A stretch of 64,000 nt of DNA from JACVRW01 sp963716215. Its GTDB lineage: Bacteria > Actinomycetota > Thermoleophilia > Solirubrobacterales > Thermoleophilaceae. The translations under genes were made by a program, and so were the position numbers. The DNA lies in contig OY970298.1 in the NCBI GenBank assembly GCA_963716215.1, forward strand, positions 3,224,001 to 3,288,000, given 5' to 3'. Numbering within the stretch: the first letter of the stretch is position 1; each line of letters begins with the position of its first letter. The notes beneath the pieces were generated by a model that was not told where the DNA came from, ran no database searches, and saw only the letters and a list, made by a program, of their open reading frames with translations. Below are positions 23,468 through 33,657 of this stretch, piece after piece.

Positions 23468-23725
23468 ATGGCTCTGCTGAGCCAAATGTTTCGTACCGTC
23501 GCCATCACGGGACGCACCGACTCCGTCAACGCGTGGTTCGCGGGGCGGCAAGGCGGGCGCTGGGCCGAACAGACGGTCGGTGCGGCGTTCCCGAAGGTGC
23601 CGGCCCACCCCACCCCGCCGCCCGCGAACCCGGCGGAGCTGCGGCGGGAAGTCACCGAACTGCAGCAGCGCGGCGTACTGGACGAAGGCGAAGCGGAGGC
23701 CCTCGGGGGCCGTCTAGGCCTCTGA
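23468..23725 (+). CDS. Small protein with SHOCT-like C-terminus
   Basis: An 85-aa protein starting 3 bp after the tRNA. The N-terminal part has VNAWFAGRQGGRWAEQTVG, then a Pro-rich linker (HPTPPPANP), and the last ~28 residues (LRREVTELQQRGVLDEGEAEAL) look like the SHOCT helix-turn-helix tail found on many short actinobacterial proteins ('L..L...GvLtd.Efe..K'). No membrane segment. Function unknown. It overlaps the convergent glyoxalase remnant by 12 bp. Confidence 0.5.
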   Translation: MALLSQMFRTVAITGRTDSVNAWFAGRQGGRWAEQTVGAAFPKVPAHPTPPPANPAELRREVTELQQRGVLDEGEAEALGGRLGL

Positions 23726-23970
23726 GGACACTACGGCGCCGATCCGCTCCGCCAGCTCGACGATGATTCCCTCCGGGCGGCGGATGCAGCAGAGCCGATA
23801 GATGTCTTCGTAGCGCTCCACCGTGCCGACGAGCGCGTGCCGGTCGCCGCCCTGGCGTCTTCGACCGACCACTCGCCCTGCAGCTCGAGTCCGAGCTCGA
23901 CGAAGAACGCCGTCGCGGCCGCGAGGTCGTCGACCACGACGCCCACGTGGTCCATGCGCTGGATCGCCAT
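23714..23970 (-). pseudogene. Glyoxalase/VOC-family gene with internal deletion and frameshift
   Basis: The N-terminus (MAIQRMDHVGVVVDDLAAAT, then FFVELGLELQGEWSVEDA) is a textbook VOC first strand-helix unit. The typical last unit (GTVERYEDIYRLCCIRRPEG followed by IIVELAERIG) is found just downstream in a different frame, ending at the TAG at 23714-23716. About 60-70 codons that should lie between (second strand block and the middle helix) are missing, with the junction near 23845-23870. In the first frame translation would run to 23731 giving 79 aa with a nonsense Ser-rich tail. Interpreted as a gene broken by an internal, frame-changing deletion. Confidence 0.68.
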
Positions 23971-23985
23971 GTGAGCCGAGCCGGG

Positions 23986-25545
<1,560 letters not shown>

Positions 25546-25639
25546 GCGCCCAACGCTATGGCCGGAGGCCCTGGAGCGCAAGCGCGGCCCGCCGGGCGCC
25601 CCGCAGGGCGCCCGGCGGCATGCACGTTTCCGGCAGCGC

Positions 25640-26680
25640 CTAGTTGAACGCGTACTGCTCGTAGTCGTCCACGTTGTCCTGGGTGACAACGGCGGCCGGC
25701 ACGACCAGCTGGCGCGGCACCTCCGGCGGGACGAGCTCGGGGAAGCCCTCCCCGAGACCGATCAGCCGGGCCATGTTGACGGCGGTCGCCGCCATGTTCG
25801 GGTTGTAGAGGAACGTCGCCCGGTAGAGGCCGCCCTGCTTGATCTGCTCCATGGCGTCCTGCGAGCCGCCCACGCCGGTCACGAACATCTCGTCTTCGCG
25901 GCCGGAGTTGCGGATGGCCTGGACCACGCCCTGTGCCATGTCGTCGTCGTGCGTGTACACGGCGTCGATCTCGTTCTCGGCCTGCAGGATGTTCTCCATC
26001 ACCTTCAGGCCCTGGTCCGGATTGAAGTCGCCCGGCTGCGACGCGACGATCTTGATGCCGCCGTCCGGGCACTTCTTCTTGAGCTCGTCCGTGAAGCCCT
26101 TCGTCCGGTCCTCGGTCACCGAGATCCCGGCCAGGCCCTGGATCTCCACGACGTTGCCCTCGCACTTCAGCTCGTCGGCGATGTAGTCGGCCGCGAGGAT
26201 GCCGATCTGGTAGTTGTCGCCGAGGATCGTGGCCGTGGCGGCGTCCGGCGCCGTGAACAGCCGGTCGATGTTCACCACCGGGATGCCGGCCTTCTCGGCC
26301 TTCTGCGCCACAGGCGTGAGCGCGGCGCCGTCCTGCGGGAGCACGACGAGGACGTCGGGCTTCTGGGCGATCGCCTGCTCCACCTGCTGGGCCTGCGAGT
26401 CGGCGTCTGCCGCCTGCAGGAGCTCGAAGTCGACGTCGTCGAACTGCTCGGCGGCGCTCTTCGCGTTCTTCGAGATCGCCCCGAGCCAGCCGTGGTCGGT
26501 CGGCGGGACGCTCGCGATGATCTTCACGGTCTTGCCCGAGCCCCCCTCGGCGGGGGTGCCGTCGGCGTCGGCCGCCGGAGCTTGGACGGTGACCGTCTCG
26601 GTGTCGCCGCTGCTACACGCCACGACACCCACCGCCAATACCGCGGCGGCGGTTGTGATGCAAAGTCGCCTCAGCGACAT
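25640..26680 (-). CDS. Sugar ABC transporter substrate-binding lipoprotein (RbsB/periplasmic binding protein 1-like)
   Basis: A 346-aa lipoprotein. The N-terminus has a lipobox (AVLAVGVVACSS) for anchoring outside the membrane. The rest is a type I periplasmic binding fold of the ribose/inositol group: SVPPTDHGWLGAISKNAK at the first lobe, QKPDVLVVLPQDGAALTPV, AGIPVVNIDR, THDDDMAQGVVQAIR and VTGVGGSQDAMEQI. Start ATG 26680 has a strong Shine-Dalgarno (AGAGGAGG) 6 bp ahead. Last gene of the Gfo/Idh-ATPase-permease-SBP operon, 31 bp after the permease. The sugar is unknown; the dehydrogenase upstream favours inositol-like or sugar-acid substrates. Confidence 0.88.
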   Translation of the reverse strand: MSLRRLCITTAAAVLAVGVVACSSGDTETVTVQAPAADADGTPAEGGSGKTVKIIASVPPTDHGWLGAISKNAKSAAEQFDDVDFELLQAADADSQAQQVEQAIAQKPDVLVVLPQDGAALTPVAQKAEKAGIPVVNIDRLFTAPDAATATILGDNYQIGILAADYIADELKCEGNVVEIQGLAGISVTEDRTKGFTDELKKKCPDGGIKIVASQPGDFNPDQGLKVMENILQAENEIDAVYTHDDDMAQGVVQAIRNSGREDEMFVTGVGGSQDAMEQIKQGGLYRATFLYNPNMAATAVNMARLIGLGEGFPELVPPEVPRQLVVPAAVVTQDNVDDYEQYAFN

Positions 26681-26711
26681 GCGATACCTCCTCTGGTGGT
26701 TTGTGCGCACT

Positions 26712-27698
26712 TCAGTACCGGGCCTCCGGCCGTTGCAGCAGAACGGCGCCGAGGACGATCAAGCCCTTCGTGACCTGCTGCACCTCGGTCGAGAGGTTCA
26801 GCTGCGTCATCAGGCTGAAGATGAGTGCGAAGGTCAGGACGCCGAGGAAGGTGCCGACGATGCTCGCGCGGCCCCCTGCCAGGCTCGTGCCGCCGATGAC
26901 GACCGCGCCGATGGCGTCCAGCTCGTAGAGGTTGCCGCTCACCGGGGAGGCGCTCCCCAGCCTCGCGCAGAGCAGCACCGTGGCCACGCCGGCGAGGATG
27001 CCCATCAGCACGTAGACGCTGAAGATGATCCGCCGTACCGGGACCCCGGCGATGCGGGCGGCCTCCCTGTTGCCGCCGACCGCCACGACGTGGCGCCCGT
27101 AGCGCGTGCGGTTCAGCAGCACCCACGCGCCGACCGTGACCGCGAGGAACACGTAGACCGACACCGGGATGCCGAGGATTCGCCCGTTGCCGAACCAGAG
27201 CAGCGAGAACACGGCCGGGTCGCCGAAGTTGCCGCCGTTCAGGTCGAGCAGGCTCACCGGCAGCTTGTCGTTCAGCAGCAGCGCGATGCCTCTCCCGATC
27301 GAGAACATCGCCAGGGTCGCGATGAACGGGACGACGCGCCCGTAGGCGATGGCGACCGCGTTGACGGTCCCGAGCGCCGTCGCGAAGGCCACGGCCGAGA
27401 CGATGAAGACGAGCGTGCTCGTGCCGGTGTCTCCCAGCACCACGCCGCCGAACATCCCGGCCGCCGCGACCATCGAACCCACCGACAGGTCGATCCCGGC
27501 CGTAGCGATCACGAAGGTCATCCCCATCGCGAGCACGCCGATCACGCTCGCCTGGGTGAGCATGTTGCGGACGTTGTCCCAGGTGGGGAACGTGTCCGGC
27601 TTGAGGATCGCCCCCGCCACGAACAGCGCCACGACGACGATCACGAGCGCGTAGTCCTGGAACTCGAGCTGCTTCAGCCGGCCGACAGCGGCCGTCAT
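26712..27698 (-). CDS. Sugar ABC transporter permease (RbsC-like)
   Basis: A 328-aa integral membrane protein with about eight to ten helices. Family marks: NMLTQASVIGVLAMGMTFVI, ATAGIDLSVGSMVA, LGTVNAVAIAYGRVVPFIAT, LLNRTRYGRHVVAVGGNREA, and the coupling segment RIAGVPVRRIIFSVYVLMG that contacts the ATPase. ATG 27698 overlaps the ATPase stop (ATGA). Works as a homodimer with the dual-domain ATPase and the lipoprotein. Confidence 0.9.
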   Translation of the reverse strand: MTAAVGRLKQLEFQDYALVIVVVALFVAGAILKPDTFPTWDNVRNMLTQASVIGVLAMGMTFVIATAGIDLSVGSMVAAAGMFGGVVLGDTGTSTLVFIVSAVAFATALGTVNAVAIAYGRVVPFIATLAMFSIGRGIALLLNDKLPVSLLDLNGGNFGDPAVFSLLWFGNGRILGIPVSVYVFLAVTVGAWVLLNRTRYGRHVVAVGGNREAARIAGVPVRRIIFSVYVLMGILAGVATVLLCARLGSASPVSGNLYELDAIGAVVIGGTSLAGGRASIVGTFLGVLTFALIFSLMTQLNLSTEVQQVTKGLIVLGAVLLQRPEARY

Positions 27699-29215
27699 AC
27701 AACCTCCTCCGCGAGGTCGGGAGATTCGGTGGGTGCGACCGCGTGACGCAGCAGCTCGCGCTCGCTGGCGGACTTGCCGTCGATCTCGGCGACGATCTCC
27801 CCGTCTCGCATCACGAGGATGCGAGAGCAGATCCCCACGAGCTCCTCGAGCTCCGACGAGACGACGAGCACGCCTACGCCGGCCCGTGCCAGGTCGGTGA
27901 TGATGCGGTAGAGCTCCGCCTTCGTCTTGACGTCCACGCCGCGGGTGGGCTCGTCGAGCAGCAGCACGCGGCACTCGCGCAGCAGCCAGCGAGCGAGCAC
28001 GACCTTCTGCTGGTTGCCGCCGGAGAGCAGGCGAACGATCCGGTCCGGGTCGTCCGGCACCGTGTTCAGCTTCTGAAGCTGCTCGCGCGCCTTGCTCCGC
28101 TCGGCCCTGATGTTGAGCAGCGGGTGGGTGAAGCGACTCAGGCTCGCGAGGCTCACGTTCTTCGCCACCGCCCAGTCCAGGACGAGCGCCTGCGACTTGC
28201 GGTCCTCCGGTGCCAGCCCGAGCCCGGCGGCGATGGCCGCGCCTGGGTTCGCGGGGAGCTTGCTGCCGTCGAGCCAGATCTCGCCCTCGTCGGGGACGTC
28301 GAGCCCGTAGATCAGGTGCAGCAGCTCGGTGCGGCCCGAGCCGACCAGCCCGCCCAGGCCGAGCACCTCCCCGGCGTGCAGCTGCAACGACGCGCTCCTC
28401 ACGGCGGGCAGCCGCCTGACCGCGCGGACGTCCAAGAGGACCTGGTCGGATGCCACCGGTCGCTCGGGGTAGAGCTGGTCGACCTTGTGCCCGACCATCA
28501 GCTCCACGAGCTCCTCGGTGGGCGTGGTTGCCGGTATGCCGGTCGCGGTGGTCCGGCCGTCGGCGAGCACGGTGACGCGACTCCCGATGCGCCGGATCTC
28601 GTCGAGCCGGTGCGAGATGTACACCACGCCCACGCCGTCGTCGGTGAGGCGGCGAACCACGTCGAAGAGCGTCTCGATCTCGCCCTCGTCGAGGATCGCG
28701 GACGGCTCATCCATGATCAGCAGCCGCGCGTCGACGGACAGGGCCCGCGCGATCGAGACGATCTGCTGCGCGGCCGGCCGCAGCGCCCTCACCTTCGTCC
28801 TCGGGGAGATCGCCTCATGGCCGAGCCGCGCCAGCAGCGCGCTCGCCATGCGGCGCATCTCGTCGAAGTCGAGCAGGGGCCCGCGACGCGGCTCGTGGGC
28901 CAGGAAGATGCTCTCCGCGACCGTCAGGTCCTCGACCAGATCGAGCTCCTGATAGATCGTCGCGACCCCGCGTTTGAGCGACTCGGCCGGGTCGCCGACG
29001 GGCAGGGCGTCGCCCATGAACAGGATCTCGCCGCTGGTCGGCTCGTGCACTCCCGAGATGCACTTGATCAGCGTCGACTTGCCTGCGCCGTTGGGTCCGA
29101 GCAGGCAGTGCACCTCACCGCCGACCACGTCGAAGCTCACGCCCTGGAGGGCGAGCACGCCGGGGAACTCCTTGACGACGTCGCGGACCTCGAGGATCTT
29201 CTGTTCCTCCGTCAC
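27695..29215 (-). CDS. Sugar ABC transporter ATP-binding protein, two fused ATPase domains (RbsA-like)
   Basis: A 506-aa protein with two ABC domains. Domain 1: Walker A GPNGAGKST (~residue 40), Walker B LLIMDEPSA, and a degenerate signature (LRPAAQQIVSIARAL). Domain 2: the altered Walker A GLVGSGRTE typical of this subfamily, a full signature LSGGNQQKVVLARWL and Walker B VLLLDEPTRGVD. This asymmetry is normal for RbsA/MglA/XylG. GTG 29215 overlaps the dehydrogenase stop (GTGA at 29212-29215) and the 3' end overlaps the permease start. Confidence 0.9.
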   Translation of the reverse strand: MTEEQKILEVRDVVKEFPGVLALQGVSFDVVGGEVHCLLGPNGAGKSTLIKCISGVHEPTSGEILFMGDALPVGDPAESLKRGVATIYQELDLVEDLTVAESIFLAHEPRRGPLLDFDEMRRMASALLARLGHEAISPRTKVRALRPAAQQIVSIARALSVDARLLIMDEPSAILDEGEIETLFDVVRRLTDDGVGVVYISHRLDEIRRIGSRVTVLADGRTTATGIPATTPTEELVELMVGHKVDQLYPERPVASDQVLLDVRAVRRLPAVRSASLQLHAGEVLGLGGLVGSGRTELLHLIYGLDVPDEGEIWLDGSKLPANPGAAIAAGLGLAPEDRKSQALVLDWAVAKNVSLASLSRFTHPLLNIRAERSKAREQLQKLNTVPDDPDRIVRLLSGGNQQKVVLARWLLRECRVLLLDEPTRGVDVKTKAELYRIITDLARAGVGVLVVSSELEELVGICSRILVMRDGEIVAEIDGKSASERELLRHAVAPTESPDLAEEVV

Positions 29216-30363
29216 ACCGCCACCTCGTGGGCAGCGGCGACGTCGACCCAGTCGCCCGTGGCCGCGGACGCGAGCACCGCCTCGGTGATGCGAACGGCTC
29301 GAACCCCGTCCGCGAACAGCGGCAGGCCGGCTGGCGGGCGACCCGTCCGAGCCGCCTCGTAGAAATCCGCCACGAACGCGTCGAAGCAGTCCGCGTAGCC
29401 CTGGGGATGACCACCGGGCAGCGTCGCGTAGCGGCGCGCAGCCGGTGACAAGGACTCGGGATCGCGTCGAACGATCGTCTCCGTCTCCCGACGCCCGACC
29501 CACAGCTGCTCCGGCTGCTCCTGATCGAAGCTGAGCGCCTGCTCGGAGCCGTCGACCTCGATCCACAGCCGGTTCTTCCGTCCCGCGGACACCTGGCTGA
29601 TCACGACCGAACCCAGGGCACCGCCGTCCGTCTCGAACTGGACCGTCGCGACGTCCTCGGTGCTGACCGACCTCGCCTCCCCGGAGCTGTCGCCGGCGGC
29701 GAAGGCCCGGCGACTCGAGGCGCTGACGCGCTCGGGGACGGCCGTCAGCGTGCGAGCCGACAGGCGCGTGAGGCGTTGGCCCGTGACGAACTCGGCCAGG
29801 TCGCACCAGTGCGAGCCGATGTCGGCGAACGCCCTCGAAGCGCCGCCTGTGGCCTCGTCCACACGCCAGTTGTCGTCCTCGGCCCGGAGCAGCCAGTCCT
29901 GGAGATAGGTGCCGTGCAGCAGGTGGAGCGATCCGATCTCACCGCGCGACACCCGCTCGCGCGCCTCGCGGACGGTGGGATAGAAGCGGTAGACGAACGG
30001 GACCGCGGCCTGCCGGCCGGATCCCGCGGCCGCGGACGCCAGCCGCTCCGCCTCGGCCGCGTCGAGCGCCAGCGGCTTCTCGCAGACCACGTGCTTGCCG
30101 GCCGCGAGCGCGGCCTCCGCCAGCGGGTGATGGAGATGATTGGGGGTGCAGACGTGCACGACGTCGATGTCGTCATCGCGGACCAGCTCCTCGGCCGACG
30201 CTGCGGCGCGCTCCGCGCCGAGCTCAGCCGCGGCCGCCTCGGCGCTCACTGCGGAGGAGGCCGCGACCGCGACCAGCCGTCCCCCGGCGAGCCGGACCGA
30301 GCGAGCGTGAACGCGGCCGATGAACCCGGTGCCCGCGATTCCGACTCGAAGAGCGGAAGGCAT
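29212..30363 (-). CDS. Gfo/Idh/MocA-family NAD(P)-dependent oxidoreductase
   Basis: A 383-aa dehydrogenase. N-terminal Rossmann fold: VGIAGTGFIGRVHARSV, then VCTPNHLHHPLAEAALAAGK and the family CEKPLALD with the conserved Lys. The C-terminal alpha/beta domain has DIGSHWCDLAEFVTG, with the His expected in catalysis. Typical substrates are inositols, sugars and sugar acids. It opens the ABC-importer operon, so it probably oxidises the imported sugar. Divergent from the ROK regulator across a 105-bp gap with an inverted repeat. Confidence 0.85.
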   Translation of the reverse strand: MPSALRVGIAGTGFIGRVHARSVRLAGGRLVAVAASSAVSAEAAAAELGAERAAASAEELVRDDDIDVVHVCTPNHLHHPLAEAALAAGKHVVCEKPLALDAAEAERLASAAAGSGRQAAVPFVYRFYPTVREARERVSRGEIGSLHLLHGTYLQDWLLRAEDDNWRVDEATGGASRAFADIGSHWCDLAEFVTGQRLTRLSARTLTAVPERVSASSRRAFAAGDSSGEARSVSTEDVATVQFETDGGALGSVVISQVSAGRKNRLWIEVDGSEQALSFDQEQPEQLWVGRRETETIVRRDPESLSPAARRYATLPGGHPQGYADCFDAFVADFYEAARTGRPPAGLPLFADGVRAVRITEAVLASAATGDWVDVAAAHEVAV

Positions 30364-30380
30364 GGCCGCGACCGTAGCTC

Positions 30381-30410
30381 GAACTTAGTCCGATTGTCAA
30401 GCAAAAGTTC
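30381..30410. promoter_or_regulatory. Inverted repeat and promoter region between the sugar operon and its ROK regulator
   Basis: GAACTT-N18-AAGTTC, perfect 6-bp arms, sits in the 105-bp divergent gap. On the minus strand TTGACA (30400-30395) lies inside it and is a good -35 for the dehydrogenase operon; the hexamer 17 bp on (CTACGG) is a poor -10. An operator for the ROK protein overlapping the -35 is a reasonable reading. Confidence 0.4.
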
Positions 30411-30468
30411 TCGTTCATCGAAGCAAGTGCCCTAGGTTTGTCCAACCAAGGTGATTTACTGTGAGCTG

Positions 30469-31629
30469 ATGAGGAGCCCCGGCGACCTTCTCAGCCTCAT
30501 CCGCGACGGGGTTGCCGTTACCCGCGCCGACCTCGCGAGGCACACTGGCTTGGCTCGATCCACGGTCGCCCAGCGGGTCGACGCGCTGCTGGCCAGCGGC
30601 CTCGTAGTCGAGGCGGGCGGGAGCGCCTCCACCGGGGGCAGGCCGCCGACTATGTTGGCCTTCAACCCCAGCGCCGGCGCGGTGCTGGTGGCCGACCTGG
30701 GCGCGACCCATGCGCGGCTCGCGGTCAGCGATCTGGTCGGCACGCCCTTGGCCGAGCGGGCCGAGGAGCTGGACATCGCGCTGGGCCCGGTCGAGGTGCT
30801 GACCCGGGTGGCGAAGCGGTTCGACGAGCTCCTCGACGAGGCCGCGGTGTCGCCCACGGAGGTCCGTGGCATCGGGATCGGCGTCCCGGGGCCGGTCGAG
30901 TTCGACAGCGGGTGCCCCGTGAACCCGCCGATCATGCCGGGCTGGGACGGCTTCGACATTCCGGGCTGGTTCGCCGACCGCCACACGGCGCCCGTACTGG
31001 TCGACAACGACGTCAACCTGATGGCGCGCGGTGAGCACTGGGTCCACTGGCGCGCGACCTCTCACCTGCTCCTGATCAAGGTCGGCACGGGTATCGGCTG
31101 CGGGATCGTCGCCGACGGCCAGATCCACCGCGGGGCGCGCGGCGCGGCAGGCGACATCGGACACATCCGCGCGACCAGCGCCGAGGACGTGATCTGCCGC
31201 TGCGGCAACATCGGGTGCCTGGAAGCGATCGCGGGCGGCCAGGCGCTCGCCGCCCGCCTAGCGGCCGGCGGGGCCGATGCGTCGAACAGCCGCGACGTCG
31301 TGCGCCTCGTGCGGAACGGCGACGCGAGCGCGATGCGGATGGTCCGCGACGCCGGGCGCACGCTCGGCGAGGTGCTCGCCGGCACGGTGAACTTCTTCAA
31401 CCCGGCGGTGATCGTGATCGGCGGCGACATCGCCGAGGCGCATGCGCAGCTCCTGGCCGGCGTCCGAGAGGGGATCTTCAGCCGCTCGTTGCCGCTGGCC
31501 ACGCGCGACCTTCGCATCGTGCCCTGCCGCCTGGGCGACCGGGCCGGCGTGACCGGAGCGGCGATAACGGCGATCGAGCACGTTCTGTCGCCCGCGGCGG
31601 TCGACGGAACCCTTCAGCCCGCGGCGTGA
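30469..31629 (+). CDS. ROK-family transcriptional regulator
   Basis: A 386-aa regulator of the NagC/XylR/Mlc type. The N-terminal winged helix (ITRADLARHTGLARSTVAQR type: VTRADLARHTGLARSTVAQR) is followed by a sugar-kinase-fold domain with VADLGATHARLAV, GIGIGVPGPVE, VLVDNDVNLMA, KVGTGIGCGIV and the zinc motif CRCGNIGCLEAI. ATG 30469 or GTG/ATG slightly upstream (30451) are both possible; the HTH begins just after. Divergent from the ABC/dehydrogenase operon, which it very likely represses until its sugar is present. Confidence 0.88.
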   Translation: MRSPGDLLSLIRDGVAVTRADLARHTGLARSTVAQRVDALLASGLVVEAGGSASTGGRPPTMLAFNPSAGAVLVADLGATHARLAVSDLVGTPLAERAEELDIALGPVEVLTRVAKRFDELLDEAAVSPTEVRGIGIGVPGPVEFDSGCPVNPPIMPGWDGFDIPGWFADRHTAPVLVDNDVNLMARGEHWVHWRATSHLLLIKVGTGIGCGIVADGQIHRGARGAAGDIGHIRATSAEDVICRCGNIGCLEAIAGGQALAARLAAGGADASNSRDVVRLVRNGDASAMRMVRDAGRTLGEVLAGTVNFFNPAVIVIGGDIAEAHAQLLAGVREGIFSRSLPLATRDLRIVPCRLGDRAGVTGAAITAIEHVLSPAAVDGTLQPAA

Positions 31630-31711
31630 CGCGCTAAGCGCTCCCCAGCAAACGCGGGGTGCCAAGACCGCCCGGAGCTTGCACACTTACCGGGACGTGA
31701 TCCCCGTTCCG

Positions 31712-33184
31712 ATGAACCCCCTGCGCCGTGCGCTGATCGGCCTCGGCATCGCGGGCGTCGTGGCGGGCGCGCTGACGGCGGTCGTGACCGCCAACAGCGA
31801 CCACACGAACCTGAGCGGGCTGCTGGCCGTGCTCTCGGTGTACGTGGCGTGGTCGTTCATCGGCACCGGCCTGTACGCCTGGGACCGGCGCCCCGACAAC
31901 CTGATCGGGCCGCTGATGGTCGCGCTCGGCTTCGCCTGGTGCCTGGGGCAGCTGTCGGCGTCGAACGTGCCCGCCCTGTTCGTGACGGGCGAGGTGCTCC
32001 AGAGCCTCCCGTTCGCGATCCTCATCCACCTGCTGGTCGTGTTCCCGAGCGGGCGTCTCGGGGACCGGCTGGACCGCGTGCTCGTCGCCTCCGCGTATCT
32101 GCTCACGCTCGGCGCCAGCTGCGTGACGATCTGGCTGTGGGACCCAGTGGTGGCCGAAGACTGCGCCGAGTGCCCGCTGAACCCGCTGCTGGTCTGGCAC
32201 AACCAGGACCTGCTCGACGTGCTGTTCATCGTCCAGAACTCGCTCGCCGTGATCGCGATCGGGACGCTGGTGTGGCGCCTGTTCCACCGCCGCCAAGAGC
32301 CCGCCGACCCGAGCGAGCGCCTGCGCAACTCGCCGGTGGTCTGGGCGGGCGCGGGGACGCTCGTGCTGGTCTTCGCCCTGCTGCTGACCGGCCTGGGCCC
32401 CGAGGAGGGCAACTTCGACGACTACGTGTACTCGGCCGTGCTGGCCCTGCTCGGCACGGTCCCGTTCGCGTTCCTGTTCGGCATCCTGCGCTCGCGCCTG
32501 TGGGAGGCCGACGTCGTGGCGGTCGAGAACGTGCGCCTGGACGCCGAGCTGCAGGCGCGCCTGGACGAGCTGCGTGAGTCGCGGGCGCGCATCGTCGAGG
32601 CCGGCTACGCCGAACGCCGGCGCGTGGAGCGCGACCTGCACGACGGCGCGCAGCAGCGTCTCGTGGCGCTCGCACTCACGCTGCGACTAGCCCGAAGCCG
32701 GCTCGACTCCGATCCCGCCGAGGTGCCCGAGCTGCTCGATGCCGCGAGCGCCGAGCTGAGCGCAGCGACCGAGGAGCTGCGCGAGCTGGCGCGCGGGATC
32801 CACCCGCCGGTGCTGACCGACCGCGGGCTGGTGGCGGCCCTGGAGGCGCTCGCGGGGCGCGCCGCGGTGCCGGTGTCGGTGGAGACGGACGTCCGGGAGC
32901 GCGCGCCGGAGGCCGTGGAGGCGGCGGCGTACTACGTGGTCTCCGAGGCGCTCACGAACGTGGCCCGCCACGCGAACGCGCAGCAGGCGGTGGTCCGGGT
33001 GGCCCGGCACGACGGGCTGCTCAGCGTGGAGATCGAGGACGACGGGGACGGCGGCGCCGCACCCTCCGGCGGCTCGGGGCTGCGCGGGCTCGCCGACCGG
33101 GTGGGTGCGCTGGACGGGTCGCTCGAGATCGACAGCGTCCCGGGCCGCGGCACGGTCCTGCGGGCGCGGCTGCCGGTGCCCTAG
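31712..33184 (+). CDS. NarL-type sensor histidine kinase (HisKA_3), membrane-bound
   Basis: A 490-aa kinase. Residues 1-270 hold about seven hydrophobic helices (PLRRALIGLGIAGVVAGAL … FAILIHLLVVFPSG … AGAGTLVLVFALLLTGLG), then a coiled linker and the HisKA_3 dimerisation motif ERRRVERDLHDGAQQRLVAL with the phospho-accepting His. The ATPase part follows (YYVVSEALTNVARHAN as N box, DDGDGG and GSGLRGLADRVGAL as G boxes). Start ATG 31712 begins just before helix 1; a TTG at 31679 is an alternative. No response regulator is adjacent, so it is an orphan here. Signal unknown. Confidence 0.87.
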   Translation: MNPLRRALIGLGIAGVVAGALTAVVTANSDHTNLSGLLAVLSVYVAWSFIGTGLYAWDRRPDNLIGPLMVALGFAWCLGQLSASNVPALFVTGEVLQSLPFAILIHLLVVFPSGRLGDRLDRVLVASAYLLTLGASCVTIWLWDPVVAEDCAECPLNPLLVWHNQDLLDVLFIVQNSLAVIAIGTLVWRLFHRRQEPADPSERLRNSPVVWAGAGTLVLVFALLLTGLGPEEGNFDDYVYSAVLALLGTVPFAFLFGILRSRLWEADVVAVENVRLDAELQARLDELRESRARIVEAGYAERRRVERDLHDGAQQRLVALALTLRLARSRLDSDPAEVPELLDAASAELSAATEELRELARGIHPPVLTDRGLVAALEALAGRAAVPVSVETDVRERAPEAVEAAAYYVVSEALTNVARHANAQQAVVRVARHDGLLSVEIEDDGDGGAAPSGGSGLRGLADRVGALDGSLEIDSVPGRGTVLRARLPVP

Positions 33185-33213
33185 GGCCTCGGCTGCGAGA
33201 ATCGGAGCGACTT

Positions 33214-33657
33214 GTGATCGACGCCGGCGGCCCCGCACCCGATTTCACGCTCGACGACCAGGACGGCAACCCCGTCACCCTCTCCGACCTGCGCGGCCGT
33301 TGGGTGCTCGTCTACTTCTACCCCGAGGCGGACACCCCCGGGTGCACCAAGCAGGCCTGTAGCGCGCGTGACCACTCGGCCGACTACGAGGCCGCCAACA
33401 CCGTGGTGCTGGGGGTGTCGCCCGATCCCGTCCCTGCACTGCGCGCCTTCGCCGACAAGTACGGGCTGGCGTTCACGCTGCTCTCCGACCCGGGGGGCGA
33501 GGTGGCGCAGCGCTACGGCACCTGGATCGAGAACGTCGGCAACCAGCGCTCCAGCGTGCTCGTGGATCCCGGCGGCAGCGTCGCGCGGGTGTTCGAGAAC
33601 GTGAAGCCGCGCGAGCACGACGACCTGGTGCTCGGTGCGCTGAGCGAGCTGGCCTAG
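33214..33657 (+). CDS. bcp: Thioredoxin-dependent thiol peroxidase (Bcp-type peroxiredoxin)
   Basis: A 147-aa peroxiredoxin that reduces H2O2 and organic peroxides using thioredoxin. Seen: APDFTLDDQDGNPVTLSDL, FYPEADTPGCTKQACSARD with the peroxidatic Cys of TPGCT (~residue 43) and the resolving Cys five residues on (QAC), as in E. coli Bcp; then GVSPDPVPALRAFADKYGL and SSVLVDPGG. GTG start. Shares a CTAG with the convergent diguanylate cyclase gene. Confidence 0.92.
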   Translation: MIDAGGPAPDFTLDDQDGNPVTLSDLRGRWVLVYFYPEADTPGCTKQACSARDHSADYEAANTVVLGVSPDPVPALRAFADKYGLAFTLLSDPGGEVAQRYGTWIENVGNQRSSVLVDPGGSVARVFENVKPREHDDLVLGALSELA

